DNA of 19,633 bases from Planctomycetota bacterium (GTDB lineage Bacteria; Planctomycetota; Planctomycetia; Pirellulales; Pirellulaceae), in contig JAPLNJ010000701.1 in NCBI GenBank assembly GCA_026692885.1, positions 1 through 19,633 on the forward strand. The letters run 5' to 3'. Below the pieces are notes generated by a model. The model was given only the letters and a program-made list of their open reading frames with translations, was not told the DNA's origin and searched no databases. This document shows positions 8,701 through 16,306 of this stretch, one piece after another (positions within the stretch are counted from its first letter, which is position 1; every line of letters starts with the position of its first letter). Both the position numbers and the translations under genes were made by a program.

Positions 8701-11700
8701 AGATCTCGAGCCACGATGGCCGACGGCCCGAAGCCGACGGAACAAGCGACTTGCGATTGGAACGCGCCGTTGCTGCCGGCCAGCAGCACTCGCACGTTTC
8801 CCAGGTCGCCGCCCTGCGGATACATTCCGAAGTCCGCCACGACCAAGTCCAGGCGCCCGTCCTCATTGAAATCCCCGCTGGCGACACCGAACGGACGGTT
8901 ACCGGTGGCCGGAGCCGCGATGTCCGCGGTGAACCGGCCCTGGCCGTCGTTACGCAGGATCGACACGGTATTGTTCCATTCGTTGGTCACGACCAGATCC
9001 AGATTGCCATCGCCGTCCAGGTCGGCGCCGGCCACGGAATTGGGCAGCGTGCCGACCGTGACATACGTCTCGCTGGCGAAGTGGCTGCCGTCGAAGTCCA
9101 GTAGGATCGTCACATTGGAGGACAAGTTGTTGACCACGGCCAGATCCGCTCCGCCTTGACCGTTGAAGTCGCCGGCCAGGATTGCTATGGGGCCGACCCC
9201 GCGTGGTGCCGTGGTGGGCCGGCCCGACGGGGCCAGCGAAATCTCGAGGGGCGGCTGAGGAAACGCTCCGTTTCGGTCGTTCAGCAGTAGCGAGACGGCA
9301 TTGCGGTCGAACACGGCCACAGCCAGATCCCCGGCCCCATCGCGGTTGAAGTCCCCGACGGCCACGTCTTGCGGACTGCCCAGTTGACTGCCCGGCGCCG
9401 CCAGCGAATAGACCTGCTTCTCGAAGTGATTTCCCACCGGCGAAAGCTGCTGGTAATGGGGCACTTCGAGCACGCGCACGGTGTAGGGACGATTGCCCAA
9501 ATTCGCAAAAACGTACTGCCCGCTTTCATCCACAGTCGGCGTGTTTGGATCATCCGCGGCGGAAACGGCGCGCGGTTCGTTAAACTGTCGCACGCGATCG
9601 TCGTTGGCGTCCAGGAACACCGTGACGTCGCTGAGTCCCGATTCTCCCGCGTCTTGTCGGCCATTGCCGTTCCCATCGGCAAACACCCGGCCGGAGACGA
9701 CGGCATTCTCGAATTGGCCGCCCGTCTGGGCCCGGCGGATGCCGAAATCGCGATCGGTCACCGAGCCGCCGGCAGGCAGGAAGACTTTCCACACGCCCTG
9801 CTCGGCGGCCGTCGGCAGCACCAACGTAAACCCGTCGGGGACGATGACACCGACTTGGTAGTCCCTGTACGACGCCAACTGCGAGAAGACGAAGATTCCG
9901 TCTGCGGCTGTTTGGGTGGCGGGTTCGCCGGCGTCCAACCGCCCGTTTCCGTTCGTATCGAGATAGACAGTACTGCCTTGCCGTTCAGGTTCTCCGGCAT
10001 CGTAAACCCCGTCGGCAATAACATCCTCGAAGATTCGCCCGCGAATCTCGCCGGGATTTGGCGCCAGCCCGAAATCGACGTTGGTCAACACCTGACCTGC
10101 ATACAGCCCAACCACAATCGCGTCGACCGCCGTGGTTTTGCGGTTCGGAACGATGAACGCATCCTCCCAGCCGTCCAGGTCGTTCGGGACCAGATTAGAC
10201 GCATCGGTTTGAAAGGCGACAAATCGGCCGTCCGCGCTCAACGACGTAAACCCGGTATTCCCGTTCCCCTGGCTCCCGTCCGCGGCGACGCTGACCCGTT
10301 CCAAAGTGTGATCCTGACGATCACAAACAAAAGTATCCGTGAACCCATTGGTGTCTCCGGGCACCAGGTTGGACGCCAGAGAATAAAACGCGACAAAGCG
10401 GCCATCCCCACTGATGGAGGGCAATGTGCTCCACGCATTGGCTTGCGTACCGTCGTTGGCCACGCTGAGCCGCTCGAGCGTGCCGCTGTGCCGATCACGG
10501 ACGAACACATCCCCCTGACCGTTGGTATCTCCCGGCAGCAGATTCGAGGCGTCGGAGGTAAACGCAACGAACCGTCCGTCGGCGCTGATCGCCGGATAAC
10601 CGCTGCCGCCGTTGCTAAGCGTACCGTCCGCGGCTGCGCTGACTAGTTCCAACGAACGGTTCTGGCGGTCAAAGACGAAGACGTTCGCGGCACCATTGGT
10701 GTCAGTGGTCACCAACGGCGCGCCGGAGACAAACGCTACGAATCGCCCGTCGGCGCTGAGGACCGGAGAATCGCCTCCGCCGCTGGACGGCATGCCATCC
10801 GCCGCCATGCTGATCCGTTCCAGCGTACCGTTCTGCCGATCGCGGACAAACGCGTCCGGCGCATTGTTGGTATCTCCGGGAAACAAGTTGGTGGCCCGCG
10901 AGGAAAATGCGATGAATCGTCCGTTAGCGCTGATGGATGGTCTGTCGCTCCAGGACTGGCCGCTCCAGCCGTTGCCTCGTGTACCGTCCGTGGCTACGCT
11001 GACCAACTCGACGGTGCGTTTCTGTCGATCGTAGACGAATACGTCGTAGACTCCGTTTGTATCTTCCGGCACCAAGTTCGAAGCCGAGGAGGTGAACGCG
11101 ACGAAGCGTCCGTCCGCACTGATCGACGGATTGCTGCTACTCCCATTCGCTTGGTTCCCGTGATCATCAAGGCTGACCAATTCCAACGTATCCGTCTGTC
11201 GATCAGAGACGACGATGTCATAGGCATTGTTCGTGTCTCCGGGTATCAAGTTGGCAGACCCGCCTTCGAAGGCGACAAAACGCCCATCGGCGCTCAACGC
11301 GGGGCTAAAGCTCTGGCCGCCCCCTGGCCCGCCAGTCGCAGTGCGGTCAACCATTTCGATCCCCGCCGTGGTCTGCGACCACCCGGGCAACAGATTGACG
11401 GCGGCCCAATACGATCCCGGCGCTAGAGCGCTGAAGGAATACAGCCCTTGCTCCACGACGTTGGTCGTGAGCGAATCATCCGCTTGCGTGGTCGCCGCCG
11501 GTTCCCCCAGGTCGTAGCGCCCATTCTTGTCGGCGTCGAGATACACGAATTGATCGGTCAGGCCCGGCTCGTTGGTATCCCGTCTTCCATCGCGGTCGAG
11601 ATCCTGAAAGATGGTTCCCCAGATCTCGCCGGCAAATGCCTCGAAAGCCCCCACGTCCGTACGGGCCCCGAGCGCCCCATCGCCGTCCTGGGGACGCACC

Positions 11701-14700
11701 ACGCCACGCTGATCTTCGACGGCGTCGTCGGCTGGATCCGCAACGTCGATGGCGGGACTTCCCGGCAGCAAAGCATACGTCCAGGTCACACCTCCGTTCG
11801 CCTGGAGCGGCCCCAGTAGTTTGGGTGCAAATCGATCGATTTGGTCGCCGATCTGAGCAGCGAAATAGGAGAAGAAGAACTGGTCTACCGATTCCAGAAG
11901 ATTGTAGCCCGCAGACTCGACCCCCCAGCCGATATCGTCAGGCACGCCGGCCGTCACATTCAGATTGTCGGCGAACAGTACATTGTGAATGCGAACGCTG
12001 CCAACGACCGCGGCTCCTGCCGTGGTTCTGTTTTCGGCTACGGTGACATGCTCGAAGACAGCTGCAGACGGCATAACTAGGCTCGGCGTGACGCATTCTG
12101 TCGTGCTGCTTTGGCGATCGAAGATAAACACATGCTGTAGACCGTCCGTGACTCCGGGCACCAAATTGGCGGCGGCAGAATCAACGACGACGAACCGCCC
12201 GTCGGCGCTCAGCGATCTCGCAAAGCTTCGACCGTTACCCTCCGTCCCGTCGGCAGCGGTGCTGATCTGACTTATCGTGCCAGCTTGTTGATCGAAGACG
12301 TAGGTCTGCAACTGGCCGGTCTCAAAATCGGAGTCAAAGGCAAGGATTCGTCCATCGGCGCTGAGCGACGGCGCACCGTACGGAATGGGATCCTTACCTC
12401 CTTTCTTGCCGCCTCCGTTTTCCTGATGACTGACAACGCTGACCCGCTCCATCGTCCGTTCCCGACGATCGCAGAGAAAGACGTTCTCTTCGTCGTTGCT
12501 GTCATCAGGCACTAGGTTGGAGGCGAAGGAGTAGAAGGCCACGAAGCGTCCGTCCGCGCTGATGGCCGGCCGGGCGCTGTTCCAATCGCCCGACGTGCCG
12601 TCGGCCGCCTCACTGACCCGTTCGACCGAGCGCGTTTGTCGGTCACAAACAAACACGTCACGCGCGTCATTGGTGTCCCCGGGCACCAGGTTGGATGCGA
12701 GGGATTCGAAGACGACGAACCGGCCGTCAGCACTCAACCGCGGGGAGTAGCTGTCCTCATCTCCCGGCGTGCCGTCGGTGCCGACGCTGACTCGTTCGAG
12801 CGAGCGCTCTTGGCGGTCGAAGACAAATACGTCCAGCCATCCGTTCGTGTCCCCTGGCACCACGGTAGAGGCGGCCGATTCAAAGGCGACAAACCGCCCG
12901 TCCGCGCTGATCGCCGGCTTGTAACTCTTGCCTGCGACATCTGCGGCGGTAGTGATCCGTTCGAGCGTGCGGTTTTCCCGGTCGAAGACAAAGATGTCCG
13001 CCGTATCCCAGGTATCGCCCGGCACCAGGTTGGAAGCGTAGGACTCGAAAGCCACGAAGCGTCCGTCGGCACTGATGGCGGGATGCGTGCTGGTGGAATC
13101 GCCCTGTGTTCCGTCCGCAGCCACGCTGATTCGTTCGACCGTGCCGTTCTGGTGATCGGCGACAAAGATGTCCGTGGAATTGTTGGTGTCGCCCGGCACC
13201 CGATTGGACGCATCGGATTCGAACGCCACAAACCGCCCATCGGCGCTGACCGACACAGCTCCACTCGCGCGCGCTTCACTGAAGGCATACACCGCGCCAC
13301 CGTCGGCGAGTGCGTTGTTCTGCGCCAGCGTACCATTGACAATCTCGACGGACCCTCCGAACGAATAGATACCGCCTCCTGCGGACGCCACGGTGTTGGA
13401 CATCAGCGTGCTGCGTAAGAGACGCACCGCGGCCTGGTTGCCGACAAACAGCCCTCCACCGCTAGTCGCCCGATTATCCGAAATGGTCGTGTCCACCAAC
13501 TCGGCAACTCCTCCCCAGATCGCGATGCCTCCGCCAAAGATAGAGCCAGCATCGGCCACGTTATTGTCCACGACAACGTGATCGAGCTTAAGGGTCCCCA
13601 GGCTGAGTATGCCAGCGCCACCCGCGTCGGTCACGCGGCCGCCAGTCACACGAACACGTCGCAAGTCAAGCGTGGCACCCGGATAAACCCGAAACACGCG
13701 ATCGCTGCCGGCCGCGTCGACGATGGTCGTCGCCGCGTCGTCACCGACGATGGCCACGTTGCCGAGGATATCCAGGTCGCCAGTCCGTTCGCTGGACCAC
13801 GTCCGCGGCCGACCGTCGGCCACGCAACTGGCGGGGACCGGAAAGGTGACTTGTGGATCAGGCTCCGGCAAGATGCTCAGCCTGAACTTTCCGGCTTTTA
13901 ACGCGATGGTCCGGGCAGCTGGCTTCGCGGCATTGGCCTCCTGAATCGCCGCCCGCAACGTGCATTTGCCAGAGGCCGTGACGCAGACACCATCGCCGAC
14001 GTTGGCATCGACGGCGTCCTCGAACGTATCGACGTAGATCACGGAAGCGTCCCCCATCCGGACCGAGAAAGCGCCGATGGGGCCCACCGGCACCGACGCG
14101 CCGTGGCGACTGCGGACTTCGCTCGCGCCAACGGAGATCTCGTATGGCCCATAATCGAACGGATCCCAGGTTCCGCCCGGGGCCGAGACCAAGTAGCTGG
14201 CCGTCACCTCGGCCCCGCCATTGGCCACGACCACCGACCCGGACACGAGCGTCGTCGACAATTGCTCCCTCGGTCCCCACTGGCGCGTCACCAAGAGGTC
14301 GCGGTCACCCAGGCTGGTCTCGTCGACGCCGTTGCGATCGGTGTAGAGGACCGTAATGACATTGTCCGTACCACCCGCGACGGTAATGTTCGCCGCGGTG
14401 ACCAATCGCGCTCGGGGCGCAAACGCCTGCGAAATCAATGCCTGATAGGCATTCAGACGCGCCCCCGAAACCGTGGATCCGACGAGTTCGCTTCTTGTGT
14501 CCGCTGCCGACAGAATTGCCTGCTGCACTTCCATCAACGTCGCGTCAGGCAGCTCGGACCAGATCAAAGTGGCGGTACCCGCGACATGCGGCGCGGCCAT
14601 GCTCGTGCCGTTGGAGGAACCGTAACGACCGCCCGGCAGCGTGCTCAGCACGCCGACCCCCGGCGCGGCGAGATCCACCGACGTAGCGCCGTAGTTGCTG

Positions 14701-16133
14701 AAGCGAGCTAGTTCGTCGTTCGGCCCGGTGGCCGCCACGCTGAGAATGTTGTCCAGGTCATAGCTGGCCGGATAGAATGGCTCGCGGTCGATGTCGATGC
14801 CTTGCCCCAGGATATTGCCATTGCCCGCCGCCGCGACGAACAGCAGGCCGGCCTCGCCACTGACCTCGATCGCCGTCTGCAACGCCGCGTTCGGCCCGCC
14901 CGATTGGCCCCAACTGGCGTTCAGTACGCGCACGTTCTCGCCGAACTCCGTCCGCATCATGGTGGCATAATTCACCGCCGCGACCGCGTCCGACGTCAAT
15001 CCCTGATTGCTGTCGTCCAGGAACTTGAGCGCCATCAGCGAGGACCGCCAGTTGATCCCGCTCACACCGCGGCCATTGTTACCGATCGCCCCGATCGTTC
15101 CCGCCACGTGCGTGCCGTGCCCCAACGCATCACGCGGATCGTTCGGTGCAAACGGCTCGTTGGCAGCCACGCGGAAGTTCCAACCAAAAAAGTCGTCCAC
15201 GAAACCGTTTTTGTCCGTATCCAGACCGTCGCCCCAACGCGAATCGTCCAGTAGATCCTGGGCGTCGATGTATGTGTTGCCGTTGGTGTCCGTGACGAAC
15301 GACGCGTTGGCCGCGGCGTTCAGATCGTAGAAGCTGATTCGCCCGTCGCCGTCCGTGTCGATCAGTTGCGACTTGAAACTGGCGGGAATTTCGCCCTGAT
15401 TCAGCCAGATGTTCAAGTAGAGATCAGGGTGCGTCACGTCGATGCCCGAATCGATCACGCCTACGACCACGTTCGTGCTGCCCGTGTTCATGTCCCAGGC
15501 TTCGGGTGCGTCGATATCGGCGTCCGGCGTCGCGCCGAACTGCCCCACATTGTGCAAGTCCGTCATCGACTGGAAATCCGGGTCGTTGGACAGCACCTGG
15601 GCGGACACCACCCGATCCGGCTCGAACGTGGCCACGTTCGGATTGGCGGCCAGCGCCGCACGGATTGGATCAGACGAATCGGTCGGATTCGTCTGGTCTG
15701 TTGCGGCGGTCGAGCGTACCAGCACTTGGCCGGGCAAGCCCAAACCGCGGAGGACCTGGAAGTCGGCTTGGGCTGTGTCCAGCAGCGGCTTGACACCCGG
15801 GACTGATCCGGCCTGGGCCGTGGCGTCCGGGGTCAGGCGGACGATCCACTGAGCGACGTTCCCCGCCACCTCGACCGCGCCGCCGTCCGAGCCGATCGCC
15901 GCGGACAGTGTCCTGACTTCCCGCGGCTGCGGCCCGAACACCAGGCTGGGCACCTGCCCGAACCAGGCCGGTGTCACCTGCCCGTAGTCCGCGATTCCCG
16001 GCCCCTCCAGAACCAGCCGCGGTTCGAGCAGCTCCCATCGCCGCCACGACTGCCGACGGGCACGAAAGCGTTTGTCTACCGACCGGCGCCGCAACCGCTG
16101 ATGCTGCTTCCGCAGCCAAGTTCGCAGATGCAC
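5736..16133 (-). CDS. Giant multidomain secreted protein: subtilisin-like protease with beta-helix, propellers, Ig/cadherin modules and dockerin
   Basis: One open frame of 3465 residues encodes an extracellular mosaic protein. Domain order is: LEPR-type basic N-terminus (1-43), propeptide-like region (about 95-185), S8 peptidase (205-570), Ig-like linker, and CSLREA (701-737). A beta-helix (745-960) is interrupted by a 7-unit array (963-1353) and then resumes (1354-1500). SdrD-like domain 1 (1502-1588) is interrupted by a second 7-unit array (about 1590-1998). SdrD-like domain 2 (2027-2131) is intact, and domain 3 (2141-2234) is interrupted by seven FG-GAP units (2235-2608). Three Ig-like repeats (2633-2973), a tandem-95-like module, two cadherin-like modules, dockerin loops (3276-3352) and an Ala-rich tail follow. 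The start is GTG at 16133 with AAAAGGAG six bases upstream. No classical hydrophobic signal peptide is seen. The role is inferred: surface-attached or released protease with adhesion or binding modules. Confidence 0.93.
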   Translation of the reverse strand: MHLRTWLRKQHQRLRRRSVDKRFRARRQSWRRWELLEPRLVLEGPGIADYGQVTPAWFGQVPSLVFGPQPREVRTLSAAIGSDGGAVEVAGNVAQWIVRLTPDATAQAGSVPGVKPLLDTAQADFQVLRGLGLPGQVLVRSTAATDQTNPTDSSDPIRAALAANPNVATFEPDRVVSAQVLSNDPDFQSMTDLHNVGQFGATPDADIDAPEAWDMNTGSTNVVVGVIDSGIDVTHPDLYLNIWLNQGEIPASFKSQLIDTDGDGRISFYDLNAAANASFVTDTNGNTYIDAQDLLDDSRWGDGLDTDKNGFVDDFFGWNFRVAANEPFAPNDPRDALGHGTHVAGTIGAIGNNGRGVSGINWRSSLMALKFLDDSNQGLTSDAVAAVNYATMMRTEFGENVRVLNASWGQSGGPNAALQTAIEVSGEAGLLFVAAAGNGNILGQGIDIDREPFYPASYDLDNILSVAATGPNDELARFSNYGATSVDLAAPGVGVLSTLPGGRYGSSNGTSMAAPHVAGTATLIWSELPDATLMEVQQAILSAADTRSELVGSTVSGARLNAYQALISQAFAPRARLVTAANITVAGGTDNVITVLYTDRNGVDETSLGDRDLLVTRQWGPREQLSTTLVSGSVVVANGGAEVTASYLVSAPGGTWDPFDYGPYEISVGASEVRSRHGASVPVGPIGAFSVRMGDASVIYVDTFEDAVDANVGDGVCVTASGKCTLRAAIQEANAAKPAARTIALKAGKFRLSILPEPDPQVTFPVPASCVADGRPRTWSSERTGDLDILGNVAIVGDDAATTIVDAAGSDRVFRVYPGATLDLRRVRVTGGRVTDAGGAGILSLGTLKLDHVVVDNNVADAGSIFGGGIAIWGGVAELVDTTISDNRATSGGGLFVGNQAAVRLLRSTLMSNTVASAGGGIYSFGGSVEIVNGTLAQNNALADGGAVYAFSEARASGAVSVSADGRFVAFESDASNRVPGDTNNSTDIFVADHQNGTVERISVAADGTQGDSTSTHPAISADGRFVAFESYASNLVPGDTWDTADIFVFDRENRTLERITTAADVAGKSYKPAISADGRFVAFESAASTVVPGDTNGWLDVFVFDRQERSLERVSVGTDGTPGDEDSYSPRLSADGRFVVFESLASNLVPGDTNDARDVFVCDRQTRSVERVSEAADGTSGDWNSARPAISADGRFVAFYSFASNLVPDDSNDEENVFLCDRRERTMERVSVVSHQENGGGKKGGKDPIPYGAPSLSADGRILAFDSDFETGQLQTYVFDQQAGTISQISTAADGTEGNGRSFARSLSADGRFVVVDSAAANLVPGVTDGLQHVFIFDRQSSTTECVTPSLVMPSAAVFEHVTVAENRTTAGAAVVGSVRIHNVLFADNLNVTAGVPDDIGWGVESAGYNLLESVDQFFFSYFAAQIGDQIDRFAPKLLGPLQANGGVTWTYALLPGSPAIDVADPADDAVEDQRGVVRPQDGDGALGARTDVGAFEAFAGEIWGTIFQDLDRDGRRDTNEPGLTDQFVYLDADKNGRYDLGEPAATTQADDSLTTNVVEQGLYSFSALAPGSYWAAVNLLPGWSQTTAGIEMVDRTATGGPGGGQSFSPALSADGRFVAFEGGSANLIPGDTNNAYDIVVSDRQTDTLELVSLDDHGNQANGSSSNPSISADGRFVAFTSSASNLVPEDTNGVYDVFVYDRQKRTVELVSVATDGTRGNGWSGQSWSDRPSISANGRFIAFSSRATNLFPGDTNNAPDAFVRDRQNGTLERISMAADGMPSSGGGDSPVLSADGRFVAFVSGAPLVTTDTNGAANVFVFDRQNRSLELVSAAADGTLSNGGSGYPAISADGRFVAFTSDASNLLPGDTNGQGDVFVRDRHSGTLERLSVANDGTQANAWSTLPSISGDGRFVAFYSLASNLVPGDTNGFTDTFVCDRQDHTLERVSVAADGSQGNGNTGFTSLSADGRFVAFQTDASNLVPNDLDGWEDAFIVPNRKTTAVDAIVVGLYAGQVLTNVDFGLAPNPGEIRGRIFEDVIADGVYDAGEPERQGSTVYLDTNGNGRLDAGEPATQTAADGIFVFSQLASYRDYQVGVIVPDGFTLVLPTAAEQGVWKVFLPAGGSVTDRDFGIRRAQTGGQFENAVVSGRVFADGNGNGRQDAGESGLSDVTVFLDANDDRVRQFNEPRAVSAADDPNTPTVDESGQYVFANLGNRPYTVRVLEVPHYQQLSPVGNHFEKQVYSLAAPGSQLGSPQDVAVGDFNRDGAGDLAVAVFDRNAVSLLLNDRNGAFPQPPLEISLAPSGRPTTAPRGVGPIAILAGDFNGQGGADLAVVNNLSSNVTILLDFDGSHFASETYVTVGTLPNSVAGADLDGDGNLDLVVTNEWNNTVSILRNDGQGRFTADIAAPATGNRPFGVASGDFNEDGRLDLVVADFGMYPQGGDLGNVRVLLAGSNGAFQSQVACSVGFGPSAIVARDLNGDGHLDLAVANFLSDNVTVCRGLGNGTFQAVATLSGGSGPMDLDAADIDGDGDLDLLVTSGKSQKVGILRNRLSQGIFEFAPAESFGVANFLGASQISLATGDLDHNGTTDLAIANSTDNSVAVHLNRLLGGAQRLGLTGVETVTGVDFGFRLVNSVPTLDPLGNPGSLNEDAGPQTITLGGITAGAGETQVLRVTVGSSNAALISTVTVNYTSPAATGTLTFTPTADQFGQTVITVTVTDGGLDNDLATPDDNAATSQSFTVTVLSLNDPPTLDALPTVLTLDEDAPQQTVSLAGITAGGGESQPLRVTATTSDAQLLPDLSATYSSPATTATLRFTPAAHRSGSALITVTVTDGGLDGDLATVADNASLSRVMAVVVRAVSRPPTLDAIGNATLDEDATEQVVTLTGITTGGDGDQPLRVTVGSDSTTLIPTPTVVYTSPATSGQLKFRPAADRSGQTIITVTVTDGGLDGDLATTGDNGSFVQSFTVTVQAVNDPPLARNDELSTDEDTLLEIPWSTLFQNDSDVDSPRAGWTMAAVGSATHGAVANDSSNQRVTFQPEADFHGRDHFTYTLDDGQGGQSTATVGIEVASVNDRPTAVVLAPATVSENAVGALIGMLTASDQDVGDTYQLTVSDGRFEILGGRLLKLRAGQSLDCEAEPTVRMNVTARDAGGLELTQAVVVTVTDVNEFAPVLDDATFNVAENIAAGTVVGTVSATDGDATHGGFAYRITGGNGLGIFGVDDTGRITVVDPNNLTQSAISQLVLTVQVSDGGPGDARTDTAQVTFTLTVTANPHPWQNPRLACDVDQDGTVAALDVLVLISELNNPTIRRPDGSLPAARAADSLAPFFDPNGDGQLQPIDVLLVINYINNPPKIAAEGEAAGAAALRLRAIATPAAPTVPTDTALRGLAANLFAIRWASNRLAAENSARTPQELAPAPAISTAATVPGDRIASRALFSRHAERWFEDWENVLADLAEDVARLG
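6078..6308 (-). other. Dockerin-like pair of calcium loops
   Basis: Residues 3276-3352 contain DVDQDGTVAALDVLVLISEL and DPNGDGQLQPIDVLLVINYI, two EF-hand-like loops each followed by a helix, spaced as in type I dockerins. The remaining 113 residues are Ala-rich and end with FSRHAERWFEDWENVLADL. No cohesin is seen in the window. Confidence 0.85.
6309..7214 (-). other. Tandem-95-like module and two cadherin-like modules
   Basis: Residues 2974-3072 begin NDPPLARNDELSTDEDT and contain GRDHFTYTLDDGQGG, as in tandem-95/cadherin-like repeats. Residues 3073-3275 form two cadherin-like units with AVVLAPATVSENAVG, DVNEFAPVLDDATFNVAENI and DGDATHGGFAYRITGGN. They keep the DxNExAP and AENxxxGTxVGTVxAxD motifs that bind calcium in cadherins. 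Confidence 0.8.
7215..8237 (-). repeat. Three tandem 114-residue Ig-like modules
   Basis: Residues 2633-2973 hold three copies of about 114 residues (342 bases) starting PPTLDAL or similar, each with an EDA segment, a GGITAGGGESQPLRV-like block, then FTPxADxSGQTxITVTVTDGG and a closing TVTV strand. The DNA is still visibly repetitive, for example the CCGCCATCGGTGACCGT-like strings near 7290, 7630 and 7970. They are extracellular Ig-like stalk or binding modules. Confidence 0.85.
8244..9713 (-). other. SdrD B-like domain 3 containing a seven-unit FG-GAP/VCBS propeller
   Basis: Residues 2141-2234 (SGRVFADGNGNGRQDAGESG, TVFLDANDDRVRQFNEP, YTVRVLEVPHYQQLSPVG) form the first part of the domain. 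Seven FG-GAP/VCBS units follow, from AVGDFNRDGAGDLAVAV to ATGDLDHNGTTDLAIAN, at 2235-2608. Six of the seven units keep a D-x-[ND]-x-DG-type calcium loop; unit 2 has DFNGQGGADLAVV. The domain then closes with TGVETVTGVDFGF near 2627. Confidence 0.85.
9741..10055 (-). other. SdrD B-like domain 2, uninterrupted
   Basis: Residues 2027-2131 run from GEIRGRIFEDVIADG through VYLDTNGNGRLDAGEP and IVPDGFTLVLPTAAEQGV to GGSVTDRDFGI without a break. It shows that in this protein the sequence between the DGF/GWxQT strand and the DFG strand is normally only about 25 residues long. Confidence 0.85.
10140..11366 (-). repeat. Propeller array 2: seven SADGRFVAF units
   Basis: Residues about 1590-1998 hold seven units of the same family as array 1, with spacing near 55 residues. 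Unit 3 begins SANGRFIAF and unit 6 SGDGRFVAF. Unit 2 carries a short GQSWSD insertion. Aspartate-rich loops (PGDTNG) and the DRQ turn recur in nearly every unit. The two arrays clearly share an ancestor but are not identical at DNA level. Confidence 0.88.
11370..11630 (-). other. SdrD B-like domain 1, first part
   Basis: Residues 1502-1588: GEIWGTIFQDLDRDG, then EPGLTDQFVYLDADKNGRYDLGEP, then LYSFSALAPGSYWAAV and LLPGWSQTTAG. This is the canonical SdrD B-like (collagen-binding B-type) sequence up to the strand after GWxQT. The closing strand with NVDFG is missing here and appears only after the propeller array, at residues 1999-2022 (nt 10068-10139). Confidence 0.85.
11634..14033 (-). other. 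CSLREA motif and beta-helix, split by the first propeller array
   Basis: Residues 701-737 carry VCVTASGKCTLRAAIQEANA, the CSLREA signature that precedes polymorphic beta-helices. Rungs such as GGGIAIWGGVAELVDTTI and GGGIYSFGGSVEIVNGTL run to about 955. After the array at 963-1353 the rungs resume with VFEHVTVAENRTTAGAAV. The domain then closes with the usual ending, LGPLQANGGVTWTYALLPGSPAID through DVGAFE near 1497. Confidence 0.85.
12075..13247 (-). repeat. Propeller array 1: seven SADGRFVAF units
   Basis: Residues 963-1353 hold seven consecutive units of about 56 residues with consensus SADGRFVAFxSxASNLVPGD then DxFVxDRQxxTxERVS. Units 5 and 6 are the most diverged: unit 5 has an inserted Gly/Lys-rich loop, and unit 6 lacks the NLVPGDT segment. 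The pattern is that of WD40-like/TolB-type beta-propeller repeats. Seven units would close one seven-bladed propeller. Confidence 0.88.
14424..15521 (-). other. Subtilisin-like (S8) peptidase domain with calcium-loop insertion
   Basis: Residues about 205-570. The catalytic Asp228 lies in GVIDSGIDVTHPDL, His339 in LGHGTHVAGTIG, the oxyanion Asn438 in AAAGNGN, and the nucleophile Ser511 in NGTSMAAPHVAGT. All four are intact, so the domain should be active. Between Asp and His there are three acidic Ca-binding-like loops: DTDGDGRISFYDLN (259-272), DTNGNTYIDAQDLL (282-295) and DTDKNGFVDDFFGW (305-318). The upstream segment (about 95-185), ending in LSNDPDFQ, resembles an S8 propeptide. Confidence 0.9.
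16005..16133 (-). other. LEPR-XLL type N-terminal segment
   Basis: Residues 1-43 contain about 16 Arg/Lys residues and end in WELLEPRLVLEG. The LEPRxxL core after a very basic stretch is the LEPR-XLL signature found at the start of large planctomycete extracellular proteins. It replaces a normal hydrophobic signal peptide here, so it is probably the targeting element. Its mechanism is not known to me. Confidence 0.8.
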
Positions 16134-16306
16134 GGAGTGCTCCTTTTAGGATTCAACAGGAGGCCAATCCAGACGATCAGGAACCGCTGGTTCACGCCAT
16201 TTTTCTCGAACGATGCTAAGTCGAAGAGCCGGCTCCCTTCGTCATAATGAGATGTGATTTTATCTGTTCTGCCGTAGCAAGCAACGTCTTGGGGGGGAAT
16301 TGCTTG

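Noticed and set aside
10140..13247. Regularly spaced repeats that might be mistaken for a CRISPR or minisatellite array
   Set aside because: The period is about 165-175 bases, the phase is codon-based and the variation is protein-like; they are propeller units in a reading frame.
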